Shown here: positions 1-8,031 of the stretch, piece after piece
Layout of the letters: each line of letters starts with the position of its first letter
Numbering within the stretch: position 1 is the stretch's first letter
Origin: Natronincola sp.
Lineage (GTDB): Bacteria > Bacillota > Limnochordia > Darwinibacteriales > Darwinibacteriaceae
Direction of reading: 5' to 3'
Length of the DNA: 35,725 nucleotides
NCBI GenBank assembly: GCA_012838515.1
Contig: DUPA01000264.1
Span: 1 to 35,725 of the forward strand
Position numbers and translations under genes: made by a program
Notes under the pieces: generated by a model
Databases searched by the model: none
Told to the model about the DNA's origin: nothing
Seen by the model: the letters and a program-made list of their open reading frames with translations, nothing else

Positions 1-2
1 AT

Positions 3-257
3 GGCGTAAACGAAATAGTTCTAGGAGATGGAACGGGCTCGATAGAATTTTTTGAGGAAATATCCAAAGAATTACCTCAACTCAAAGTAAATTTAGTTGA
101 TGAAAGCCACAGTACAGAAGAAGCTAGGCGACGGTATTGGATAGAAAATCCCCCTAAAGGATTGCGGAGATTTGCTCCAACGAGCATGCAGGTGCCACCG
201 GAGCCATATGATGAATATGTGGCCGTAATCTTAGCTGAAAGATATTTGCTAAAGTAA
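3..257 (+). CDS. YqgF/RuvX-like RNase H-fold protein, C-terminal part
   Basis: An open frame enters from the left edge and stops at TAA 255-257, giving 84 residues without a start. It contains a GDGTGS motif, a predicted strand ending VDESHST, then EARRRYW, a proline-rich PPKGLRRF segment, and ends DEYVAVILAERYLLK. This pattern resembles the C-terminal half of YqgF/RuvX-like (Holliday-junction resolvase or pre-16S rRNA nuclease fold) proteins found as stand-alone genes in Firmicutes and cyanobacteria. The N-terminal catalytic half lies outside the window, so activity cannot be judged. About 100 bases separate it from the next gene and no clear terminator lies between them. The family call is from memory of the motif pattern and is moderate. 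Confidence 0.5.
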   Translation, partial: GVNEIVLGDGTGSIEFFEEISKELPQLKVNLVDESHSTEEARRRYWIENPPKGLRRFAPTSMQVPPEPYDEYVAVILAERYLLK

Positions 258-355
258 GGTTAGTAGTTGTTGGAAAAGATGTAAAATAGCAGGTTTTTAT
301 ACCATCCGCGGAGAAAAGGTTCTTCTAGGTACAAATTCGAAAGGAGGGGGAATTA

Positions 356-1672
356 GTGCAGAAGCGATTTATTCTTTTTGTTTTCATTTTATTGTTTTGT
401 GTTTATTCAGGTTTTGCACCGACAGCATCTGCTAGTTCTTCCGCTTCAAATGTAGTTGTCTCCAGCGAAGATTGGACAATTACAGCAATTGAAAACCTTT
501 CTTCTACCCGGCAGATTCCCGGATTTGACATACCGAATAAAATCAATCGTACACAGGGTGCACTTTTAGTTTCCCGCCTTCTGCAGCATTTAACTGGTGA
601 GGACGAAGGCGATTCTCGCCGTTTTGGCGTGAGCAAAAATGTCTATTTGGATAATATGATTTTCACCTATAATCAGAGGGTTACTCCTGAAGAGGCATTA
701 ACAACAAATCAAGTTGAGGCATTATATTTGCTTGTTTTAGAATTCCGTGACGAATTGGAGATCTTGGGCTATTCTATTCAAGATTTTAATATGCTCGCCG
801 AAATGAGTCCAAGAAGAGGTCAACAAGGTCTGTTTTCTCAACGTCCACTTTTATATTCAGAACAGGCTTTATCTGCCGCTCGTAAACTTGATGACGAAAG
901 CAAGCTCAATGATTTTATCTTGCAGACTAAACAGAATAATCCGCAACAATTGGAGCAAAGTGTGGTTGAGATTATGCAACCTCCAATTGAACCTAAAAAC
1001 CTATGGACCGGACATTTTACATCAGAAGGCCGGTATTTGCCTCCTAGTAATCGTTTGATTGCACAAGAACCTACACCTGACTCACCACTAAATCCTATCC
1101 AATTAGGGGCTATAGAGGTAAGCGGAGCGTTGAGGGCTTTGGCCACGGATAATGAACCCCGTGATAAACAAGATGATTCTCAGAGCGGAGCGGGATATGG
1201 GATTCTTGTAAAGATGGGCGATCTCGCTCTGAATACAGCCTTAGATGTGGCGGTTGATCCTACTTTAGAACCGAAGATCGCTAGCACATCCGTTGGTTTG
1301 AGTTTGGATTGGGCTGACTTGTTTACCCTTAGTGCCGGAATCAAACAACAAGATTTGTTAAAGGCAGCTGCAGATGCAGAACCCGTCCTACCCTTGGTAA
1401 CTTCATTAGGTGTTGTCGTCCCCATAACTCGGGGAAGGGTACATTTGGGAATGAGTCAAGAGTGGCCAAAATCAAGTGGCGAAGAAGGAGAAAAGCCCCC
1501 TGACGATGAATCGAATCAAAGTGTGTTTTTGCCGAAGAATACTGCGGAAGTTGGTTTGAGATATGATTTTAAAAATGATAGTTCTCTGCGTTTAAATTAT
1601 ATGTTAATTGACTTTAGTGACGTTGAACAAGATCATTACAAGGCAAAAGCGGAATTTTCTATTAAATTTTAG
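356..1672 (+). CDS. Secreted SLH-like plus beta-barrel-like protein (OmpM-like candidate)
   Basis: 438 residues from a GTG start with a strong ribosome site (AAGGAGGGGG, 341-350). Residues 1-27 form a signal peptide ending near ASA. Residues about 40-80 (W40, IENL, INRTQGALLVSRLL) resemble one S-layer homology repeat, and a second helical stretch follows at 112-137. Residues about 170-205 are helical. From about 248 to the end the chain alternates polar and hydrophobic residues in short strands separated by acidic loops, and it ends EFSIKF with a terminal Phe, as many outer-membrane beta-barrels do. An SLH domain followed by a barrel is the layout of OmpM in diderm Firmicutes. I infer a cell-surface or outer-membrane protein; no sequence family was recognised with certainty. 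It sits directly upstream of another secreted protein and the polysaccharide exporter. Confidence 0.6.
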   Translation: MQKRFILFVFILLFCVYSGFAPTASASSSASNVVVSSEDWTITAIENLSSTRQIPGFDIPNKINRTQGALLVSRLLQHLTGEDEGDSRRFGVSKNVYLDNMIFTYNQRVTPEEALTTNQVEALYLLVLEFRDELEILGYSIQDFNMLAEMSPRRGQQGLFSQRPLLYSEQALSAARKLDDESKLNDFILQTKQNNPQQLEQSVVEIMQPPIEPKNLWTGHFTSEGRYLPPSNRLIAQEPTPDSPLNPIQLGAIEVSGALRALATDNEPRDKQDDSQSGAGYGILVKMGDLALNTALDVAVDPTLEPKIASTSVGLSLDWADLFTLSAGIKQQDLLKAAADAEPVLPLVTSLGVVVPITRGRVHLGMSQEWPKSSGEEGEKPPDDESNQSVFLPKNTAEVGLRYDFKNDSSLRLNYMLIDFSDVEQDHYKAKAEFSIKF

Positions 1673-1690
1673 GCAATGGAGGGGTAGGCT

Positions 1691-2614
1691 TTGAAAAAAA
1701 GTATAGCAATAGTATTAGCATTTCTTTTGTTAAGTGCCCTTGTTCCCCAGGGCGTTTTAGCAAACGTTACACCCTTGGATTCTTTAACTGAAGTGGAAAA
1801 CATACTTTATGGAAGTAGTCGCACCGGGGCGCTTTTAGAGCGTATTGAAGATGTTGAGACAGACATTTATGGTTCGGTGCAAGAAGGTGCAGTTTTGCTT
1901 CGAATTGCCAGAATACAAAAATTCTTAACAGATACTGGTGGAACCGGAGGCTTGCAGCTGTTTCTAAATCTTGCTGAGTGGGGATTCTCTTCCACCATGT
2001 CAACGCAGTTACCGTTCTTGCAGCGCCTTGAGGAGCTTGAAGTTGTTCTTTACGGAACTGTACAAGAAGGCTTTATTGCAAAACGGGCTGAAGAACTCAT
2101 GGAAGCAATTTGGGGAACCACGAAGCTTGATGTGAAGCAAGTTACTTTACCTGCGCGAACATTGGTTAAGATTGCTCTTTTAGAAACAGTTGATTCGGCT
2201 AACAATCAAATTGGCGATCCTGTATTATACAGGGTTGCCGAGGACGTTATGGTGGATGGTCGTATTGTGATTCCAGCGGGAACGATAGCTAATGGAACGG
2301 TTGCTGAAGTTACGTCTGCGGGGCGCTTAGGCAAAGACGGGCGAATATTACTTGAATTCAACCGTGTTACTGCATTAGATGGTACTTTGATCGGCCTTAA
2401 AGTAGATGAGACTGCAACCCAGAGAAATAAATCTCTTGAATTGGCTGCCGGTGCCAGTATGGCGGGTATTGTATTATTAGGTCCCGTTGGGCTTGTGGGA
2501 GGCTACTTCATTAAAGGAAAAGATGTGGCAATTGAAAAGAACTTACAGTTTTATGTGGAAACTACTAAAGCTATTAATGTCTCGGGCTTTCATTTTAGAC
2601 CGGCGTCTTACTAA
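1691..2614 (+). CDS. Secreted protein with YG-repeat N-terminus
   Basis: 307 residues, TTG start at 1691 behind GGAGGGG (1678-1684), 18 bases after the preceding gene, so probably co-transcribed. Residues 1-24 are a signal peptide (cleavage near VLA). The N-terminal part holds at least three copies of a degenerate 20-residue unit: a hydrophobic pair, YG, then T/S, G and an R-I/A-E end (about 35-53, 55-74, 115-134), plus a partial WGT at 141-143. Residues 150-250 look beta-rich, with IPAGT and DGRI motifs reminiscent of pore or secretin-accessory beta domains. A glycine-rich hydrophobic stretch lies at about 253-275. I do not recognise the family. A role in the envelope is inferred from the signal peptide and neighbours only. 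Confidence 0.6.
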   Translation: MKKSIAIVLAFLLLSALVPQGVLANVTPLDSLTEVENILYGSSRTGALLERIEDVETDIYGSVQEGAVLLRIARIQKFLTDTGGTGGLQLFLNLAEWGFSSTMSTQLPFLQRLEELEVVLYGTVQEGFIAKRAEELMEAIWGTTKLDVKQVTLPARTLVKIALLETVDSANNQIGDPVLYRVAEDVMVDGRIVIPAGTIANGTVAEVTSAGRLGKDGRILLEFNRVTALDGTLIGLKVDETATQRNKSLELAAGASMAGIVLLGPVGLVGGYFIKGKDVAIEKNLQFYVETTKAINVSGFHFRPASY

Positions 2615-2636
2615 GATTTAAGAAAACCTATTTTTT

Positions 2637-2669
2637 GAGAACCGAGGTCCTACGGGTTCCACGGTTCTT
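2637..2669 (+). terminator. Weak hairpin between secreted protein and exporter genes
   Basis: AGAACCG (2638-2644) can pair with CGGTTCT (2662-2668) across a 17-base loop. The following bases (TGTTATG) are not a proper U-tract, so this may be a weak terminator or only a leader structure ahead of the exporter gene. Confidence 0.3.
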
Positions 2670-2702
2670 GTTATGTAATTTGTAATAGGGGAATTCATTG
2701 AT

Positions 2703-4901
2703 ATGAGGTGTAGGGGCAATATGAGGAAATCGCGAACAAAAGTAACAATATGTATGTTTTTACTAGTAATATTGATTTATGGCCTGCCCGCTACGGCTAA
2801 CGAGTACTTACTTGGGGTAGGCGATGTATTAGCAATTTCGGTATGGGGTCATAATGAACTTACAACTGAAGTTGCCGTAAGACCGGATGGTTACCTCACT
2901 TTCCCCCTTGTCGGCGATATATGGGCTGTGGATAAAACCGCTAGAGCCCTGTCTAAAGAGATTCAAAGCCAGTTAGCCGAGTACATTGTCAATCCGCAAG
3001 TAACAGTGATTATTAGCCACTTTCGTACGCTTCAGGTACAAGTCTTAGGTGAAGTAAGATCCACAGGTTATTACAATTTAAAGTCAGGTTCAAGACTGAT
3101 GGATGTATTGGCTTTAGCGGGTGGACCCACTAAAAGCGCGGATCTTGATAAGGTTAGTATTACCCGTTACAATATGAATTCTCAGGGCATTGAGTTGACC
3201 AGTGTTTTGCACATAGACGTTAATCAGTTTATTCAAGGTGGAGACCTGAAATCAAATCCCATTATTCAAAGCGGTGATATGATTTTCATTCCCACCACAG
3301 GAAGGGCCACAATTTTTGGCGAAGTTCGTCAACCGACCAGTTACGATTTGGGTAGTGGGCTAGGTATTCTTGATCTTTTAGCTTTAGCCGGTGGCGCACT
3401 GGATTCGGCTGATTTGGCGAGGGTGGTTGTGACAAGTCAAGGCGAAGATAAACCAAATGAACGAATAGTTAATGTACAAAGCATAATGTCCGGTGGTAGT
3501 AAAGATGTGCGCATAGATCCAAATGATGTTGTCTTTGTTCCGAAGAAACAGCAAGTCATGTTATTTGGTGCAGTTAAATCGCCCGGTATTTATGTTCTGG
3601 ATAAAGAAACCTCTTTGATAGATTTGTTGGCGAGGTCCGGGGGTTTGTTACCTTCCGGCAATAGCTCTTCAATATCAATTACCCGAAACGTCGATGGCGA
3701 ACAGGATATTTCCATTGTAAACGCATCGCCGGGTCTTAGCGGACAAAAAGGTGGGGACAACCCGCTTCTAGTTGCCGATGATTTAATCTTCGTGCCTGAA
3801 GGAGAACAAAACGCATTGGTCTTAGGTGAAGTTCGTTCCCCGGGTGCATATGCGGTTAAGGAACATACTACAGTTTTAGATCTTTTGGCACAAGCCGGGG
3901 GCACCCATGAAAGGGCCGGAGAAAATATAACTTTAACAAGAAACGGTGAAAGTAAGGAAATTAATTTATATACCTTGGAACGCCAAGGGTTAAATAATGA
4001 AAAAGTAATGCCCGGTGATGTTATTTATGTAGCAGAGGTCAGACGGCAAGTCTTAGTATTGGGCGAAGTGCGCAATCCCGGTTACTTTCAATTTAGAGTA
4101 GGTGATCGGATATTGGACGCCATTGCTTCGGCCGGCGGGCTAACAAGCGATGCCCAAGAAGATCAAGTGTCTTTAACTCGACATACTCAAGAAAAAGTAA
4201 ATATCTCCATACACGACTTTGGAAGACTTATGACAGAACGCTCTTTGCCTGACAATGTTCTTCTGCATCCACAAGATGTGATTATAGTTCCGAAGGCCAA
4301 TCGCAATGTATTGGTTTTCGGGGAAGTGGCCAGATCCGGTGTTTATACATTACCGCCTGATGGACGTATTTTAGACATTCTGGCCCTAGCGGGTGGAGTG
4401 CAACAAACATCGGGTATTCAGACAATTGTCTTAACCAGACAGGATGGGGAAGACGAGAGGGTATGGCATGTTGATTATCAGGATCTTATGGACAACCAGA
4501 ATGAGCACAATTTAGCTGTTGATGGTGGAGACGTTATTTATGTTCCCGCATCTAAGAAGCAGATCTTAGTTTTGGGACAAGTTAAGAACCCCGGGGCCTA
4601 TAATTTACCCCCGGGAGGGCGCGTCATGGATGCTTTGGCACTCGCAGGGGGCCCATTAGAAAGGGCTGCTTTGGAAAACGTGGGAATTTATCGAGATGGA
4701 TCAGTTGAAGACTCTGAATCAGTAATTATGGGTAAAGATAAGGTCTTGTTTACAGGTGATGTGAAGGAAAATCCCCAACTAGAAGGTGGAGACATAATTT
4801 ATATACCGGAAACCAAAAAGCCGGATTGGCTCAAGATATTTAGTTTTGTTGGAGCAATTAAATCATTTAAAGATGCCGTGAAAAGCATACTTACTTTCTA
4901 G
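2703..4901 (+). CDS. Wza-like polysaccharide export protein with seven SLBB repeats
   Basis: 732 residues from ATG 2703. The in-frame ATG at 2721 (preceded by GAGGTG, 2705-2710) is the likelier start and leads straight into a signal peptide ending ATA-NE. Residues 35-106 match the Poly_export domain (YLLGVGDVL, VRPDGYLTFPLVG, NPQVTV). Seven SLBB-type repeats follow, starting near 110, 201, 284, 370, 449, 535 and 619; each carries a G-EV/AV-P-G-Y motif, then LD-LALAGG. The usual Wza has two SLBB domains, so this is strongly expanded. The last 25 residues (from W709) look like an amphipathic helix, comparable to the helix with which Wza crosses the outer membrane. There is no lipobox Cys. It heads a cluster with the chain-length protein, kinase and phosphatase, and probably forms the export conduit for a surface polysaccharide. 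Confidence 0.88.
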   Translation: MRCRGNMRKSRTKVTICMFLLVILIYGLPATANEYLLGVGDVLAISVWGHNELTTEVAVRPDGYLTFPLVGDIWAVDKTARALSKEIQSQLAEYIVNPQVTVIISHFRTLQVQVLGEVRSTGYYNLKSGSRLMDVLALAGGPTKSADLDKVSITRYNMNSQGIELTSVLHIDVNQFIQGGDLKSNPIIQSGDMIFIPTTGRATIFGEVRQPTSYDLGSGLGILDLLALAGGALDSADLARVVVTSQGEDKPNERIVNVQSIMSGGSKDVRIDPNDVVFVPKKQQVMLFGAVKSPGIYVLDKETSLIDLLARSGGLLPSGNSSSISITRNVDGEQDISIVNASPGLSGQKGGDNPLLVADDLIFVPEGEQNALVLGEVRSPGAYAVKEHTTVLDLLAQAGGTHERAGENITLTRNGESKEINLYTLERQGLNNEKVMPGDVIYVAEVRRQVLVLGEVRNPGYFQFRVGDRILDAIASAGGLTSDAQEDQVSLTRHTQEKVNISIHDFGRLMTERSLPDNVLLHPQDVIIVPKANRNVLVFGEVARSGVYTLPPDGRILDILALAGGVQQTSGIQTIVLTRQDGEDERVWHVDYQDLMDNQNEHNLAVDGGDVIYVPASKKQILVLGQVKNPGAYNLPPGGRVMDALALAGGPLERAALENVGIYRDGSVEDSESVIMGKDKVLFTGDVKENPQLEGGDIIYIPETKKPDWLKIFSFVGAIKSFKDAVKSILTF

Positions 4902-4913
4902 GGAGGTGATCTG

Positions 4914-6341
4914 ATGGATATGGAGGAAATGGATTTACGAGAATATTGGGAGATAATCATCAAAAAACGAGTGCTAATTTTAGTGGTTCTTTTTCTTGTG
5001 GTGTTAGCAGTAACAATATATAGTCTTGTTGCCACTCCAATATATGAGGCAACGACAACAGTCATTGTGCAGGAGCAAGGGGCAAGCCAAATGTTGTTTT
5101 TGGATGGTTTTTCGAATATGGGTAAAAATCAGGCCCAAAATTATATTCAGATTATGAAAAGCCGAAATATTTTGGAGCAAGTTCATGACAGGGCGGGGCT
5201 CTCCGAAGAGTATGATTTAATCAAGTTGGCTAAGAAGTTAAATATACAACCCGTTCAGGGCAGTGACTTACTGGCGATTAGCATACAATCCTCAGATCCC
5301 GAAGAAGCGCAATTAATAGTTAATTCATTGGCAGACGTTTTTATAAATTGGAATACTCTTTATAGGCAAGATGATGTACGTAGTGCAAGGGAGTTTATTC
5401 AAAGACAACTTATTACTGTTGAAGAGAATCTAAAGTTGGCCGAAGAAAATCTAAAGCAATTTAGGGAAGACGAAAAGCTTCTATCCCCAACGGAAGAAAC
5501 CATTGCAGGTATTGGGCAATTAGCAAACCTAGAAAAATTACAGGCTGAAGCGGATATTGCCATCAGAGAGACTCAAGAAAGAATTGAAAGGGTACATGCT
5601 AAATTATCAGCGGAAGAGGAAACATTTGTATCGAGCACGACAATTGGGGAAAACGCTTTCGTAACCCAATATAGGGCACGCTTGGCGGATCTGGAGATTT
5701 CGTTATCAGGCGCTAGAGAAAAATATACTGATTTACACCCTTCTGTACTGGCGATTCAGGCTGAGATAGAGGATATTAAAGAAAAACTGGCTGATCAAGT
5801 TGAACGAGTGATTGGAACTGAAACAAGAACCGTTAATCCAATACACCGCGAATTATATGGAAGTTTAATCGATCTTGAAGTGGGCTTGAATGCTTATCAC
5901 GCGCGTAAATTAGCTTTGCAAGAGATAATTGACTCTACAGAGGATAAACTTGGACTTTTACCCCAGAAGGAATTGCAATTAGTTCGCCTAATGAGGGATA
6001 GCAAAGTTCTAGAAGAACTCTATGTCATGCTACGTACTAAGGTTGAAGAAACTCGTATCACTGAAGCTATGCAAACTGCCGATGTACATGTTATAGATAC
6101 AGCTTTATTGCCGGAGCTTCCTGTTAAGCCAAGGGTTAAGTTAAATATAGCAATAAGTATCGTTCTTGGTGCTTTCTTAGGAGTTGGCTTGGCATTCTTA
6201 ATAGAGTTTATGGACAATACTGTGAAAACAAAGGAAGACGCCGAACGTCTCTTGGGAATTCCCGTTCTCGGTCAAATTCCCGATTTCGACTTTGGAAAAA
6301 GTATGGAAAAACGTAAAATCTTTACGAGAAAAAGGGTGTGA
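4914..6341 (+). CDS. Wzz/GNVR-type polysaccharide chain-length determinant and kinase activator
   Basis: 475 residues, ATG 4914 behind GGGAGGTGAT, 12 bases after the exporter gene. An N-terminal cytoplasmic stub (DLREYWEIIIKKR) leads into transmembrane segment one (about 18-42). A long extracytoplasmic coiled-coil region follows (about 150-375; many Leu, Glu and Lys), then the GNVR-like tail and a proline-containing ELPVKPR motif just before transmembrane segment two (about 405-428). The C-terminal cytoplasmic tail (DNTVKTKEDAERLLG, then PVLGQIP) is the part that in this family contacts the tyrosine kinase. Wzz-family proteins set polymer length and, in Firmicutes, activate the separate BY-kinase. 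Its stop overlaps the kinase GTG by four bases, implying translational coupling. Confidence 0.92.
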   Translation: MDMEEMDLREYWEIIIKKRVLILVVLFLVVLAVTIYSLVATPIYEATTTVIVQEQGASQMLFLDGFSNMGKNQAQNYIQIMKSRNILEQVHDRAGLSEEYDLIKLAKKLNIQPVQGSDLLAISIQSSDPEEAQLIVNSLADVFINWNTLYRQDDVRSAREFIQRQLITVEENLKLAEENLKQFREDEKLLSPTEETIAGIGQLANLEKLQAEADIAIRETQERIERVHAKLSAEEETFVSSTTIGENAFVTQYRARLADLEISLSGAREKYTDLHPSVLAIQAEIEDIKEKLADQVERVIGTETRTVNPIHRELYGSLIDLEVGLNAYHARKLALQEIIDSTEDKLGLLPQKELQLVRLMRDSKVLEELYVMLRTKVEETRITEAMQTADVHVIDTALLPELPVKPRVKLNIAISIVLGAFLGVGLAFLIEFMDNTVKTKEDAERLLGIPVLGQIPDFDFGKSMEKRKIFTRKRV

Positions 6342-7054
6342 GATTTGTGCGTAAAGGGCGTAAACAAGAAAATGGTAGGGCGCGCTTAATTGTGCATGAC
6401 GATCCTAAAGCGGTGGGAAGTGAAGCGTTTAGAACACTTAGGACTAATTTGCAATTCACTAGTCCCGATCAAGATTTAAAGTCAATTTTATTAACCAGTG
6501 CCGGACCGGGTGAAGGTAAATCTACAGTGTCAGCTAATTTGGCCGTTGCCTGGTCTCAATCGGGCGCAAAAGTTGTGCTAGTAGGTTGCGACCTTCGTAA
6601 ACCTGTTCTTCATGAAATGTTTTCCATTAGGAATGTTCCGGGTTTAAGTGCTGTGCTTTCCGGAGCCGCATCTTTAAAAGATGCTATCGTTTCCAGCAAT
6701 ATCCCCGGTTTAGATGTTATTCCCGCGGGTCCGCTTCCCCCAAACCCGGCTGAGCTTCTTCAATCTAAAGCAATGGTATCGGTTATTGAAGAACTGGAAA
6801 AAAGCTACGATATGGTTATCTTAGATGGTACTCCTGTGATTGCAGTTACAGATGCTGCTGTGATGGCAAATCAAGTAGATGGAATTGTGCTTGTTATAGG
6901 TTCTAATCAGGTGCCCAGGGAAATGGCTTTACAAGCTAAAAACTTGTTAGAGCAAGCGCAGGCCAAATTACTTGGGGTTATTATGAATAAGGTTAAATTC
7001 AAAGAATCAAATATGTATTACTATTATTATAATGAAGTGGATCAAGCGCAATGA
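6338..7054 (+). CDS. Bacterial tyrosine kinase (CpsD/CapB/PtkA family)
   Basis: 238 residues, GTG start overlapping the upstream stop (GTGA). Walker A is SAGPGEGKST (54-63), Walker A' is VVLVGCDLRKP (79-89; D85) and Walker B is VILDGTP (160-166; D163). The C-terminus carries five consecutive tyrosines (227-231), the autophosphorylated cluster of BY-kinases. The first Asp of the usual Walker A' pattern (hhhDxDxR) is replaced by Gly83, while the second is kept. In this family the kinase docks on the Wzz-like partner, and cycling of tyrosine phosphorylation controls polymer export. The gene sits between its presumed activator and its presumed phosphatase. Confidence 0.93.
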   Translation: MRFVRKGRKQENGRARLIVHDDPKAVGSEAFRTLRTNLQFTSPDQDLKSILLTSAGPGEGKSTVSANLAVAWSQSGAKVVLVGCDLRKPVLHEMFSIRNVPGLSAVLSGAASLKDAIVSSNIPGLDVIPAGPLPPNPAELLQSKAMVSVIEELEKSYDMVILDGTPVIAVTDAAVMANQVDGIVLVIGSNQVPREMALQAKNLLEQAQAKLLGVIMNKVKFKESNMYYYYYNEVDQAQ

Positions 7055-7809
7055 TAGATCTTCATACACACATTTTACCAACTGTAGATGATGGTGCTGC
7101 AGACTTGTCCATGTCCTTGGGCATGGGGAATTACGGGGTTGAGCATGGTGTAATCAAGGTGGCAGCCACCCCCCATTTCTATTCAATTCCGGATTGGTCA
7201 TTAATAAAAGAAAAAGTATCCCAATTACAGAGTGAATTCGATAATGCCGGGATCCCTATTGAGTTAGTCGCGGGAGCCGAGATTTTCGTAGATAATAGTA
7301 TTTTAGAATTGGATAAGGAAGATATCCCTACCTATGGCGATGGTGGTAAATATAGTCTCATTGAATTCCCGATGCAACAAGTGTCTTGGAATGCCGAACA
7401 AGTCATTTTTCATCTTCAGGTTAATGATATTACTCCGATTATTGCCCATCCTGAACGCTATAGGCAGGTGGTAGAGGATCCTGAAGTAGTCTTAAATTGG
7501 ATAAATTTAGGTTGCCTGATTCAAATGAATGCAGGTAGCATATTAGGTAGATTTGGCTCGAAGGTCAAGGAAACCTCTGAGATCATGCTCACCCATAACA
7601 TGGTACATTTGGTAGCAAGTGACGCCCACGGCTCAGAACGCCGTCGTCTCAATCTTCCGGAAGCTTACGAAGAATTAACCAAAGTAGTTGGAGAAGCTAA
7701 GGCTACTGATCTTGTACGTAATAATCCAAATTGTATATTAGAAGGGGATTTCCATCCCACTGAAGAACCGCTGAAATATAAGAAAAAGAAAAGATTCTTT
7801 TTCCTTTAA
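7051..7809 (+). CDS. PHP-family protein-tyrosine phosphatase (CpsB/CapC/YwqE)
   Basis: 252 residues, start overlapping the kinase stop (ATGA, 7051-7054). Metal-binding signatures of the PHP domain are visible: DLHTHILP near the N-terminus followed by DDG, then ATPHFY, IAHPERY, and ASDAHG near residue 192. These match the manganese-dependent tyrosine phosphatases CpsB (Streptococcus) and YwqE (Bacillus). It probably removes phosphate from the Tyr cluster of the neighbouring kinase. The C-terminus is a run of Lys and Phe. No glycosyltransferase, flippase or polymerase gene follows, so this is an export-and-regulation module without its biosynthesis genes in view. Confidence 0.93.
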   Translation: MIDLHTHILPTVDDGAADLSMSLGMGNYGVEHGVIKVAATPHFYSIPDWSLIKEKVSQLQSEFDNAGIPIELVAGAEIFVDNSILELDKEDIPTYGDGGKYSLIEFPMQQVSWNAEQVIFHLQVNDITPIIAHPERYRQVVEDPEVVLNWINLGCLIQMNAGSILGRFGSKVKETSEIMLTHNMVHLVASDAHGSERRRLNLPEAYEELTKVVGEAKATDLVRNNPNCILEGDFHPTEEPLKYKKKKRFFFL

Positions 7810-7857
7810 ATGAATACCATCTGCTGACTATCCGTATATTAAGGTCAGGAGGTGTTT

Positions 7858-7998
7858 GTGGTGGTATTTTGCCGTTTTACTTGCACTAAGAGAGATAAAT
7901 GCGATCAATTGGAGTTTTACTGTTCGCACTTTGAACGTCGCATGGAAATCGATTTGCTGGAAAAATGCCAACATTGTACAGAATACAAATCCATGTAA
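7858..7998 (+). CDS. Small cysteine-rich protein
   Basis: 46 codons from GTG 7858 (a second GTG follows at once), with an excellent ribosome site AGGAGGTG (7847-7854). The product is rich in Cys: C5, C9, C15, C23, C39 and C42. The spacings CxxxC and CxxC, plus histidines, suggest a small zinc-binding or redox protein. No signal peptide or membrane segment is seen. It lies between the phosphatase and VanZ-like genes on the same strand, about 33 bases before the next start. I do not recognise a family; I call it on the ribosome site, uninterrupted frame and Cys pattern. Confidence 0.55.
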   Translation: MVVFCRFTCTKRDKCDQLEFYCSHFERRMEIDLLEKCQHCTEYKSM

Positions 7999-8031
7999 GC
8001 ATCACCCCATAAGGAAAGGGGACTAATAGCA

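Noticed and set aside
403-1425. Minus-strand frames across the first secreted protein
   Set aside because: Shadows of the plus-strand gene: no ribosome sites, no recognisable motifs, low-complexity composition.
3040-4700. Direct repeats as a possible CRISPR or transposon repeat array
   Set aside because: The similarity is at protein level (SLBB units of about 85 residues), within one reading frame, with diverged DNA.
7016-7033. Tandem TAT/TAC run at the kinase end as a simple repeat
   Set aside because: It encodes the functional tyrosine cluster of BY-kinases and needs no separate explanation.
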